DNA of 64,000 nt from Planctomycetota bacterium (GTDB lineage: Bacteria; Planctomycetota; Phycisphaerae; WQYP01), in the NCBI GenBank assembly GCA_021818445.1, contig JAKAEB010000003.1, forward strand, positions 49,569 through 113,568. The letters are read 5' to 3'. The stretch's first letter is position 1; the number at the start of each line of letters is the position of its first letter. Both the position numbers and the translations under genes were made by a program. The notes below the pieces were generated by a model. It saw only the letters and a program-made list of their open reading frames with translations, did no database searches and was not told where the DNA came from. Below are positions 34,637 to 42,575 of the stretch, piece after piece.

Positions 34637-37132
34637 TCAATGCCCAAGCGCGTGTTTCAAGTGCAGCCGAATGATAACCAAAGACCGAGGCGGAAATGCA
34701 TATCGGAGGTCGGGTTGCACATGCTGTAAGCGCTTGACCACCGGCGAAATCCGCATCGGATGGGCAAATGTATTTTCCGCACCGAGATGCGCGCCCGAAA
34801 GCGTAATGGCTTTGCCGCGCGATAGCAGGTCGGCCACACCGTGCAGATTCAGCTCGGCCGATACCGGATACCGCTCCCCATTGACGGCGGTCACGACGAT
34901 GGTGCGGCCACTCTTGGTCAGGCCTGCAATCGAGCAAAAACGCGATGCCGACGGATGCTCTGCCGTGCTGTCAATCTGGTGGCCGTCGAGATAGCAGGTA
35001 ATCATGTCATGGTGTGCAACAATTCGCACTTTATACCAGCGACCCGTGGTAACGTGACTGCCGTAATGCGGGCCAACTTCGCTTTTAACACCACCGGCCG
35101 TATGTTCAATGCCCGTGGTGGTATTCGCCCAACCGCCAATATTCCACCAATAGTAATGGTGCTCACCGCGGACATGGAAGAGGATTAAAAAGCCTTCGGC
35201 CCCACCAATTTTTTTGGCTTGCAGGTGGATCGTATAGTTCGCGAGATGGGCGAGTTTGGTCGATTGCAGTAACGCCACCGCCGGCTCGTCACCTGATGTC
35301 TGGCGATACGCGTGTCCCACAACACGCCAATTACCAGAAACAGCGTGCCATTCGCCCGCCCCCTGCGGAAAGTGAGATTTATAAATCTGGTGGCCGTGCG
35401 CCGTGACCCTGATGTCCCTGTACTCCGACTGCGTATTCCAGGTACCCAAGCCTATCGTCCCACGCGATAAAGCATGAGCTTTGAGCGCAGGTCGATGATG
35501 AATCATGACTGGCAACATCCGGTTGACGCGGTTGGTGGAAAACATCTGCTGCACCCAGTAAGACGGCGTGCCAAATACCTGCGAGCTATTAAATACGATC
35601 AGATCGGGATTCCACGCACGGTTGTTGGCATTGACAAACAGCGGCGCGTATGAAGCCATCGTCACCACATCCGAATTACGTTCCAGCCCTGTCATCCAGG
35701 CGGCTTCACCCAACGCGGCCCGCAAATTGCCGAGCCCCGCATTGCTGGTCACCGCATATTCACCCACAAACACCTTCGGCCCTGTACGAGAGTATGAATC
35801 ATATCGATGGCGATTGGCCCAGAACCAGCCGGCAGACGGGTAAAAATGCTGATCGACAATCTGCGTTGGCAGTCCCTCGGTGTTACCGCTGGCAATGAGT
35901 TTGATCTTTGGATAGGCTTTGTGAAGGGCTTCGTAAAATAACTTGTAGCGGCGAGAGTAAGGCCCAGCCCACCACGATTCGTTGCCAATCTCCACATACT
36001 TAAGTCCAAATGGACTTGCGTAACCATCGGCGGCGCGAATCTTACCCCAATGCGTTTTAATTGATCCATTGGCGTACTGCACCGCCTCCACCGCGCTACG
36101 CACCCACGGCCCCATATCCTTCATCGGAACTTTATCGTTCATACCAAGTGAAAGACCGCAATTCACACCAAACAATGGAGCAGCGTTAAGCTTTCGGCAC
36201 AAATTGAGATATTCCGCATAGCCCAGTTGATCGGTTGACCAATAGCCCCAGGAATCATTTTCATGCCCCGGCCGCTGGGACATCGGCCCAATCGTGCGTT
36301 TCCAATGAAACCCGTTGGTAAGGACGTTCCCTTCGATGTAATTGCCGCCGGGGAAGCGAACGAATGAAGGTTGCAGGGCTTGAAGCATGTGCAGCAACCC
36401 GGGCCGAAAACCTCCGTCCGCCAATGCCGCCGATGAAAAAAGATTGGCGCACGTCAGCCAGAGCGAGCCTGAGTGGTTCGGGAAAAATGCCAGTGAGCCA
36501 TTCGGATCATCCGCATTGGCCGTCAAAACAAGACTGAATTTTTTCCACTGGCGTGTAATCCCCTTTATTTCGCCGGTCCCCAGCGTTTGGTCATGCTTTC
36601 CCATCAGAGCCACTTTGATATCGTGGCTCATCGAGTAACTGCGGCGGGCATAAACCGTCAAGTGATACTTTTCGCCGCGTTTGAAATTCATCCCCCAGTA
36701 ACCGCGGTTGATCAACTCCACTGCGCCGGCGGGTGGCTGACCAAAAATATCGACCCTCAACGCCAGAGGATTTTCTTTATTCAGCGGATGACTGGCGTCA
36801 ATCGCCATGCGTGCTGCGGCATGTTGCAGGCGCAGCGACCAACCTATCGGTCGCCCGTTGCCGCCAATCGCCTTAATCGTCGGGTTATTGACCAATTGCC
36901 CCCAAAGCCCACCTTCGCCGGAGTGGTTAATTTCCTCAAAAAAAATGCCCCAAAGCGTCGGACTGACGGTGATACCCGGCTTGGCGGCATTAATATTAAT
37001 CTGCGTCGGCGTGCCTTGTGCCAGCCCAATGGCCGCGACTGCACCGACCCCTACGCCAAGCGCCGCGGCACCGACGCGTCGGGATTTTCTTAACCACGTT
37101 TCCACGCAGGGTGCAATCATCGCCATTCGCAT
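34637..37132 (-). CDS. Secreted GH51 alpha-L-arabinofuranosidase with extra sugar-binding domain
   Basis: 831 residues; AAAGG is 7 nt upstream of the start. The signal peptide runs to about residue 39 (IGLAQG). GH51 features: SPTLWGIFFEEINHSGEGGL at the N-terminus, a CBM4-like insert at ~115-235, then the TIM barrel with PSFVRFPGGNYIEGN, the acid/base Glu in VEIGNESWW (near residue 385) and the nucleophile Glu in VFVGEYAVTSNAG (near 457). After the barrel a LamG/DUF1080-like domain (~590-720, GNWRVVGHAYRQTSGDEP, WYKVRIVAHHD) is inserted before the C-terminal beta-sandwich. It removes arabinose from arabinoxylan or arabinan. With the GH92 enzyme and OprB it indicates plant or algal polysaccharide use. 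Confidence 0.9.
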   Translation of the reverse strand: MRMAMIAPCVETWLRKSRRVGAAALGVGVGAVAAIGLAQGTPTQININAAKPGITVSPTLWGIFFEEINHSGEGGLWGQLVNNPTIKAIGGNGRPIGWSLRLQHAAARMAIDASHPLNKENPLALRVDIFGQPPAGAVELINRGYWGMNFKRGEKYHLTVYARRSYSMSHDIKVALMGKHDQTLGTGEIKGITRQWKKFSLVLTANADDPNGSLAFFPNHSGSLWLTCANLFSSAALADGGFRPGLLHMLQALQPSFVRFPGGNYIEGNVLTNGFHWKRTIGPMSQRPGHENDSWGYWSTDQLGYAEYLNLCRKLNAAPLFGVNCGLSLGMNDKVPMKDMGPWVRSAVEAVQYANGSIKTHWGKIRAADGYASPFGLKYVEIGNESWWAGPYSRRYKLFYEALHKAYPKIKLIASGNTEGLPTQIVDQHFYPSAGWFWANRHRYDSYSRTGPKVFVGEYAVTSNAGLGNLRAALGEAAWMTGLERNSDVVTMASYAPLFVNANNRAWNPDLIVFNSSQVFGTPSYWVQQMFSTNRVNRMLPVMIHHRPALKAHALSRGTIGLGTWNTQSEYRDIRVTAHGHQIYKSHFPQGAGEWHAVSGNWRVVGHAYRQTSGDEPAVALLQSTKLAHLANYTIHLQAKKIGGAEGFLILFHVRGEHHYYWWNIGGWANTTTGIEHTAGGVKSEVGPHYGSHVTTGRWYKVRIVAHHDMITCYLDGHQIDSTAEHPSASRFCSIAGLTKSGRTIVVTAVNGERYPVSAELNLHGVADLLSRGKAITLSGAHLGAENTFAHPMRISPVVKRLQHVQPDLRYAFPPRSLVIIRLHLKHALGH

Positions 37133-37308
37133 AACTAACCTTTCTTAATAAATAAACCGAGACACCGCAGTGTCACCCAAGGGCATCTGGCAACTCTGCA
37201 CTCTATCCAGCGCCAACGCCCGTGATGCTTATCAAACGATTAGCATTCTTTTTATATCCTCAAGAAGCCGCAACTTCAATATTACCATGCGACTACTAAA
37301 GTTACCTG

Positions 37309-37445
37309 GGCGTGGCAATTTTTTCGGGCGGATGTGAAATCACCGGAAAATAGACGATTGGCTGTTTTTCCCAGGACCCTTCTGAAACGCCCATGCGGGT
37401 GAGGACATCCGCGTTCCCAAGGGTTCCCAGAAAAATTGCCACGCC
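37309..37445. repeat. 137-bp palindromic element with 15-bp perfect terminal inverted repeats
   Basis: GGCGTGGCAATTTTT at 37309-37323 is repeated inverted and perfectly at 37431-37445. Inside, GCGGATGT near 37327 is matched by ACATCCGC near 37406. Outside, ACCTG (37304-37308) is matched by CAGGT 5 nt beyond the right arm. The whole can fold into one long interrupted hairpin. It carries no open frame of note and no clear target-site duplication. It lies in the roughly 400-bp gap between the divergent GH51 and SRPBCC genes; the rest of that gap shows no gene. A MITE-like element or a structured RNA are both possible. Confidence 0.7.
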
Positions 37446-37532
37446 TCAAACAGGTGCCAATGGCATTCCGGTTGACGCCGTGCCATTTCAACCATATAGT
37501 TTCCTAGGCAATTATAAAAAGGAGTTATCCGC

Positions 37533-37928
37533 ATGAATGTTGTCACCAAAACGATTCTGCTTCCCTGCCCTTCGCACACAGCCTGGAAGTTGCTTGCTGA
37601 CGGTGCCCAATGGCCGCTCTGGGCAGTCCGCAACGTTCTGGCATCCACACCCATCGGCACGGGGCGCTGGCAGATTCAAACGCCACGTGGACCGGGGGTG
37701 CTTCAGATTCGATCCATCGAAGAGCACGGCATTCTCGATCATGACTTCATCGACCCGAAGGAAGGGAAATGGACTGTACCCGCCCGAGTCGTCCCCCTGT
37801 CAACCGGATCCATGTTTATGATGACACTTGAGAAGCCGACCGGTATGCCAGACGATGCCTTCGAACTGGGGCTTAAAGGGTTGGATGAGGAACTGGCCCA
37901 GTTGGCAAAAATTACCTCATCACTTTGA
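37533..37928 (+). CDS. SRPBCC-family (START/polyketide-cyclase-like) protein
   Basis: 131 residues, the typical size of a single SRPBCC domain, a helix-grip fold with a hydrophobic ligand pocket. The N-terminal strand-helix (VVTKTILLPCPSHTAWKLLA) then WPLWAVRN, the central strands (GRWQIQTPRGPGVLQI) and the long C-terminal helix (LGLKGLDEELAQLAKI) fit the fold. AAGGAG lies 9 nt upstream. The MarR gene starts 9 bp after its stop, so the two form a small operon in which the regulator may respond to the same ligand. The ligand is unknown. Confidence 0.75.
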   Translation: MNVVTKTILLPCPSHTAWKLLADGAQWPLWAVRNVLASTPIGTGRWQIQTPRGPGVLQIRSIEEHGILDHDFIDPKEGKWTVPARVVPLSTGSMFMMTLEKPTGMPDDAFELGLKGLDEELAQLAKITSSL

Positions 37929-37937
37929 GGGACCCAT

Positions 37938-38399
37938 ATGGCCAGGAAAGTCCAAGTCAGTGAACTCGAAGCACATGTCGGCTATTGGCTTCGGTTCGTT
38001 TCCAACCACGTGTCCCACGCTTTCATGCAGAAGGTGGAAGCCAAGGGTGTTACGGTTGCGGAATGGGTTGTCATGCGGGAAATGCTGCAGACCGGCCCCA
38101 TCAATCCGAGCCAATTAGCAGAGCGATTGGGTATGACGCGCGGTGCGATTTCCAAGCTGGTGGAAAGACTGTGTCGAAAGAAATTTGTACAACGAACCGC
38201 AGCCGGCCGTGACCGGCGCTACCAGAGCGTAACTCTCACTTCAGTGGGAATGGCGCTGGTTCCCAAACTGGCCCGGCTTGCCGACGATAACGACCGGGAG
38301 TTCTTCAGCCATTTGACCACCGAACAACAGCATGATTTGGTCCGAGTGCTCAAGGACATTGTATACCGGCACGGATGGAAAGATGCTCCAGTCAACTGA
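37938..38399 (+). CDS. MarR-family transcriptional regulator
   Basis: 153 residues with the winged helix-turn-helix of MarR proteins: VTVAEWVVMREMLQTGPINP, the recognition segment SQLAERLGMTRGAISKLVER, and the wing FVQRTAAGRDRRYQSVTLT. The terminal helices (residues ~5-30 and 115-145) form the dimer interface. GAGGGA precedes the ATG at 37938. It is paired with the SRPBCC gene. MarR proteins usually repress neighbouring genes until a small aromatic or lipophilic ligand binds; I see no obvious operator upstream of the pair. About 290 bp of plain sequence follows before mqnA. Confidence 0.9.
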   Translation: MARKVQVSELEAHVGYWLRFVSNHVSHAFMQKVEAKGVTVAEWVVMREMLQTGPINPSQLAERLGMTRGAISKLVERLCRKKFVQRTAAGRDRRYQSVTLTSVGMALVPKLARLADDNDREFFSHLTTEQQHDLVRVLKDIVYRHGWKDAPVN

Positions 38400-38690
38400 T
38401 TCTTCATGCTGCGTCACTATGCTGAAATCAGAACAAGCGGCTATACCTGTTCTGCATTTGGCCGTTCCCGCGTATTAATTACTTTCGCGATTTTTAACAC
38501 GCCGGGCGTATGCGCATTGTCGGTCTATGCCGTTACCTTGCAATCGCCTTGGGGATGACCGCTTGCAGATATGCCCGCCTGATACCTACCATCAAAGCGA
38601 GCCCGGGATATGCTCCGTGAAGATATTTAACAATCGCTTATGACATATGAGGTTATGCCCACTAGAATGGTGCAGCAGCAGGAGACTTGG

Positions 38691-39527
38691 ATGCATGAGA
38701 ATCAGTCGAACGGGCAATGGCAAATAGGATGCGTTTCTTACTTAAATTCAAAACCATTAATTGAGCCGATTGTTCAGCGCAGTGACTGCCGGGTGCATTT
38801 TGCGGTCCCCGCCCAATTACTTTCCATGCTCGATGGCGGAATGGTTCGTGCCGCCCTTACACCTGTGGTGGATTATCAAAAAAGCGAACGCGAACTGATG
38901 CTGGTGCCTGCCGGGGGAATTTGCTGCGACGGCCCCACGCTGACGGTTCGCATTTATTCACCGGCTCCGCCCACGCACATTCGCCTTTTATATGCCGACA
39001 CTGATAGTCATACCAGTGTCATTCTTGCGCAAATTATCCTGCGGGAACTCTATGGCGTCCGACCCGACATTGCGCCGCTAAATGCCGCCGCACACCATAC
39101 AACGTGGGCGGATGACGCCGCTCTTTTGCTGATCGGCGACAAGGTGGTTAATGCCGCGCCCAATCAATGGCAGTTTCCCGTGCAGTTGGATCTTGGAGAA
39201 CAATGGAAGCGTCTGACCGGACTGCCCTTCGTATTTGCCATGTGGATGATGAGAACCGACAGTCTCGATCCACACTTAGCTGGCATACTTGCCGAGGCGC
39301 GCCGGCAGGGGCGCACCATGACGGATGCGCTGGTAGCGCAATATGCAACCGCCACCCGTTGGCCGGTGAATCTGGCCCGCAAATATTTCACCCAGTACTT
39401 GAAATATGACATTACCCCCGAGCGGCGGCGGGGACTTGAATTATTTTTTCAATACGCCCATCAACTTCATCTTATTCATCACAATCGTCCCATACGCTAT
39501 TTTGAACCGGCGGGGATCGACGCCTGA
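38691..39527 (+). CDS. mqnA: Chorismate dehydratase, futalosine menaquinone pathway
   Basis: MqnA converts chorismate to 3-enolpyruvylbenzoate, the first committed step of the futalosine route to menaquinone. The protein is 278 residues from the ATG at 38691, which has AGGAG 6 nt before it; upstream in-frame ATGs at 38640 and 38667 lack such a site. Family pattern: IGCVSYLNSKPLIEPI, VPAQLLSMLDGGMVRAALTP, GPTLTVRIYS, YADTDSHTSVILAQIIL, LLIGDKVV, LGEQWKRLTGLPFVFAMWM and KYFTQYLKYDITPERRRGLE. The periplasmic-binding-protein fold is expected. The other mqn genes are not in the window. Confidence 0.93.
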   Translation: MHENQSNGQWQIGCVSYLNSKPLIEPIVQRSDCRVHFAVPAQLLSMLDGGMVRAALTPVVDYQKSERELMLVPAGGICCDGPTLTVRIYSPAPPTHIRLLYADTDSHTSVILAQIILRELYGVRPDIAPLNAAAHHTTWADDAALLLIGDKVVNAAPNQWQFPVQLDLGEQWKRLTGLPFVFAMWMMRTDSLDPHLAGILAEARRQGRTMTDALVAQYATATRWPVNLARKYFTQYLKYDITPERRRGLELFFQYAHQLHLIHHNRPIRYFEPAGIDA

Positions 39528-39604
39528 CCTGTATCGACCCCACACCGGACCGCCGGGAACGGGCCGGCTTCCAGCGCGCAAATAAAGTCGGTTTTTTTAA
39601 GGAT

Positions 39605-40540
39605 TTACCTTTGATGCATAGCATCTGCCGGCACGATCTCACGTATCTTATCGCCCTGCAAACTTGGCCGTCGAAAAATAAACCGGGCTTTGCCGGGAAG
39701 CTTGGCATAAACATGGTGCACATGGAACGCAATAGAAATTCGACGTGCCGGGACGGTGATGGAAAAACGGCGGCAAATCAATTTGGCTATCGGTGTGTGG
39801 GTGGAATCAAGCGCCTCGGGTGCAAGCGTCGGATAATGGGCCAGAGAGCAAATGGCCGATGCCCGCGCATCGTCATTAAAAAGTGTCACCTTCACAATGC
39901 GACCGGTATAACGGCTGATATCTATCTGACGGCGCACCGCGGGCCGACCATGCTCGGTGCCCAGCACCAGCAGTCTCACATCTGCAGCGCCGGGCACAAC
40001 TGTCCGCAAGGTGCGGCCATCGGTCGGCAGCGAAGCAAACCCCAGCAGCCCGAGCAGTTCTGCCGGATTCAGCGGCAGTACACCGGGCGGCGTTTGGCCG
40101 CTCGAATCGAGATGGCCGATGTAAGCCACATTTTTCTGATGATTAATCAGCCAATAGCCGCGGCGGTTCACTCCCAGTTCCATGGCATTCTGGCCCAGAT
40201 AGGTGGTAAGCAGCAATACTTCGGCCTGCCGGGATGAAGATTCCACCGAGGTGGCCGACGACGCAAGCCGATTAATGAGCAGAACGGCATGAAGTGAAAG
40301 TGATTGGGCCTGATTATGGCGGTTATAGTAATGAATGGTTATTGACCCGGTAAGCCGAATGGCATGAATTCGCGCGGCAATCTGGTTGATTTGATGAATC
40401 TGGACAGCCAACGGCATGACCGAGAGCCGATGCGGCGGCGTGACGGTCTGCTCGGCACAGCCGCCGAGCAGTGTGACGGTCATCGCCGCCAGCAACAGTC
40501 CAGTTGCGCATCGATAGTTTGTACCGGGTTGTATTCGCAT
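39605..40540 (-). CDS. Lipoprotein of unknown function
   Basis: 311 residues with a lipoprotein signal: a hydrophobic run (GLLLAAMTVTLLGGC) ending in a lipobox with Cys at residue 28. The mature part looks beta-rich (IRLTGSITIHYYNRHNQAQ, AVLLINRLASSA, LLLTTYLGQNAMELGVNRR). It has the general outline of LolB/LolA-like lipid carriers or DUF4292-type proteins, but no signature is firm. It is last in the minus-strand run and begins 33 bp after the HAD gene stop. Confidence 0.6.
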   Translation of the reverse strand: MRIQPGTNYRCATGLLLAAMTVTLLGGCAEQTVTPPHRLSVMPLAVQIHQINQIAARIHAIRLTGSITIHYYNRHNQAQSLSLHAVLLINRLASSATSVESSSRQAEVLLLTTYLGQNAMELGVNRRGYWLINHQKNVAYIGHLDSSGQTPPGVLPLNPAELLGLLGFASLPTDGRTLRTVVPGAADVRLLVLGTEHGRPAVRRQIDISRYTGRIVKVTLFNDDARASAICSLAHYPTLAPEALDSTHTPIAKLICRRFSITVPARRISIAFHVHHVYAKLPGKARFIFRRPSLQGDKIREIVPADAMHQR

Positions 40541-40573
40541 CCGCTGGCCACCTTCTCATGTCTGTAGAGCACA

Positions 40574-41389
40574 TCAAATGCGCCGGCCAGCCGCCGGCAG
40601 CACAAACCGGTCAACGCCGCGCGCGAAACCATCGTCCAAATTGGTGTCGGTGGTGTATTGCGCAGCACGGCGCACTGCCTCATCCGCATTGCCCATGGCC
40701 ACGCTAAGTGCCGCCTTTTGAAACATCGGGATATCATTCGGGCCGTCGCCAATGACCGCGACCGATTCAAGGCCAATACCGACGATCCGGGCCAGGGAAC
40801 TTGCGCCAAAGCCCTTATCCGCCTCGGGAGCGGTCACGTCCAGATAGTGCGGCTGCGATCGACTCGCCGCGACCTGATGCGAAAATTTCTCCAGTACCGC
40901 CTTCTCACACCGCTGCACCAGAGGATGGTCATCGCTGACACCCAGCACTTTGGTTATTGAATGGGGAAATACTCCGCCTGCGGGGATGAGCGATGGCTCG
41001 TGATGGACAACCGCCACTTCATGGCGAACCCGGGGGGATTGCAGATCGGACACCAGCCAATTATTAATTGTATAAAGCCACAGTTCAAGCCCATGCTGCT
41101 GGATGATTTTTGCCACCTCGGCAGCGACGACCGGTTCAATGGTGGTCGCCTGCAGCAGGCTTAAATTGGGCCAGACAATCATTGCTCCGTTGAGCGCAGC
41201 GATCGGTTCGGTAAGTTCCAATGCATCCACCAGAAATTGCAGGCCCAGTGGCGGACGACCGCTGATAACCGTAAACCGGACGCCACAGGATCGCGCCTTA
41301 TTAATGGCGGCGCGGCTCCCGGCCGATACAGATTTATCCGGCCGGAGCAGGGTACCGTCTACATCTGAAATAAGCATACGGATAGACAT
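40574..41389 (-). CDS. Cof-type HAD-superfamily phosphatase
   Basis: 271 residues from the ATG at 41389 with AGGGA 9 nt upstream; the frame is open 270 bp further but that part is not family-like. HAD motif I is ISDVDGTLLRPD (nucleophile Asp and the acid/base two after it), motif II TVISGRPP, and motif IV VIGDGPNDIPMF, with a Lys in the expected place (APEADKGFGASSLA). The large C2 cap between motifs II and III is that of the Cof/YidA group. These act on small sugar phosphates or phosphorylated cofactors such as flavin or pyridoxal phosphate; the substrate cannot be told. Confidence 0.9.
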   Translation of the reverse strand: MSIRMLISDVDGTLLRPDKSVSAGSRAAINKARSCGVRFTVISGRPPLGLQFLVDALELTEPIAALNGAMIVWPNLSLLQATTIEPVVAAEVAKIIQQHGLELWLYTINNWLVSDLQSPRVRHEVAVVHHEPSLIPAGGVFPHSITKVLGVSDDHPLVQRCEKAVLEKFSHQVAASRSQPHYLDVTAPEADKGFGASSLARIVGIGLESVAVIGDGPNDIPMFQKAALSVAMGNADEAVRRAAQYTTDTNLDDGFARGVDRFVLPAAGRRI

Positions 41390-41432
41390 GATTACGCGTC
41401 CCTGCAAAGAGATACCTGACCGCCGCCGTCGG

Positions 41433-42215
41433 CTAATCCACAGGAGATGGTATAACTTCTTTATCCCGCAGCGGCAATTCGACTCTAAAATTAGTGCCCC
41501 GCCCCGGCTGACTTTCAACACTGATGTGGCCGCCATGCTCTTCGATAATGCGGCGTGTGGTTGCCAATCCCAAGCCGGTACCCCCTTTTTTGGTGGTGTG
41601 AAATGCTTCAAAAAGGCGTGGCAACTGCGACGGAGGAATACCCATTCCCGTGTCGGATACATCGAGAATAAGCATGGAATCGTGCACGCCGGTGCGGATA
41701 ATCAATTCGCCTCCCGAGGGCATCGCCTGTACTGCATTAAGCATCATGTTTAAGAGGGCCTGCTTGAAAAGATTAATATCAAGGCTCACCTTCAGATCCT
41801 CGTCAGCGAGGCTGGCATGCACGCGAACCTGATGTGCGGCGGCCTGCGGCGTGAAAAAATCGATCATATCACGAATGATGGAATTGACGTGCACCGTTTG
41901 CCGATCGAGTTCGATCCGACCGGCAAATTTTAGAAAGGAATCCAGCGTCTGATGAAGCCGATCCACTTCCCGTCGCAGGGTTTGTACGCGTGCCCGGCTG
42001 GTGTCCATATCGGGCACTGCCGCAATATCTTCCTGCAACAGTTGGAGATTAAGTTTGATTGTTGAGAGCGGATTTTTCAGTTCGTGTGCCAGGCCACCGG
42101 CCAATTCACCCAGCTTGGCGAGTTGATGCAGACGAAATTCGCGTTCTGACTCCCGCGGATCGCTGCTTGATGGACGTAAGTCCGCGGCGGGCGCGGGATT
42201 GGATCGGCTCATCAT
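41433..42215 (-). CDS. Soluble sensor histidine kinase (NtrB-like), no sensor domain
   Basis: 260 residues without membrane segments. After ~25 polar residues comes the dimerisation helix with the phospho-acceptor His (AGGLAHELKNPLSTIKLNLQ), then the ATPase domain: N box LLNMMLNAVQAM, G1 DVSDTGMGIP, F box LFEAFHTTKKGGTGLGLA, G2 GRGTNFRVELP. All kinase motifs are intact, so it should be active. It has no PAS or other input domain and no response regulator gene beside it, so its partner is unlinked. GAGGCGG is 8 nt upstream of the start. It follows the cold-shock gene by 38 bp. Confidence 0.9.
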   Translation of the reverse strand: MMSRSNPAPAADLRPSSSDPRESEREFRLHQLAKLGELAGGLAHELKNPLSTIKLNLQLLQEDIAAVPDMDTSRARVQTLRREVDRLHQTLDSFLKFAGRIELDRQTVHVNSIIRDMIDFFTPQAAAHQVRVHASLADEDLKVSLDINLFKQALLNMMLNAVQAMPSGGELIIRTGVHDSMLILDVSDTGMGIPPSQLPRLFEAFHTTKKGGTGLGLATTRRIIEEHGGHISVESQPGRGTNFRVELPLRDKEVIPSPVD

Positions 42216-42253
42216 GCTGAAACCGCCTCATGGCTGACCGATGGCGGGCCGCC

Positions 42254-42502
42254 TTAGTCTTCCGCCAAAGCTTGTTTAAATTCCTCGGCGGCCTTGCGGG
42301 GCTGCGGCCGATACACGCGCGAAGCGCACAGGCCTTTGGGTCCCCGAAAGACATCAAACTGAACTTTTTCGCCGTCGTGCAGGCGACGAAAACCCCGGCC
42401 GTCAATCACCGTGTAATGAATAAACACCTCATTACCAGATTCATCGACTAAAAAGCCGAAGCCTTTGCGGTGATTAAACCACTTCACGCGTCCTGTTGGC
42501 AT
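42254..42502 (-). CDS. Cold-shock-domain RNA-binding protein
   Basis: 82 residues: one cold-shock domain (GRVKWFNHRKGFGFLVDESG, with RNP1 KGFGFL and RNP2 VFIHY) plus a short charged tail. These proteins bind single-stranded RNA and unwind structure. GGAGG precedes the ATG. It stands 73 bp downstream of pnp on the same strand. PNPase and cold-shock proteins cooperate in RNA turnover in several bacteria, so co-expression is sensible. Confidence 0.93.
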   Translation of the reverse strand: MPTGRVKWFNHRKGFGFLVDESGNEVFIHYTVIDGRGFRRLHDGEKVQFDVFRGPKGLCASRVYRPQPRKAAEEFKQALAED

Positions 42503-42575
42503 GGCCGCCTCCCGGATTTACCCCAACATCCGAAATACCGCTTCTACCAAGCCGTGACGCCGTCATCACAGCTTT

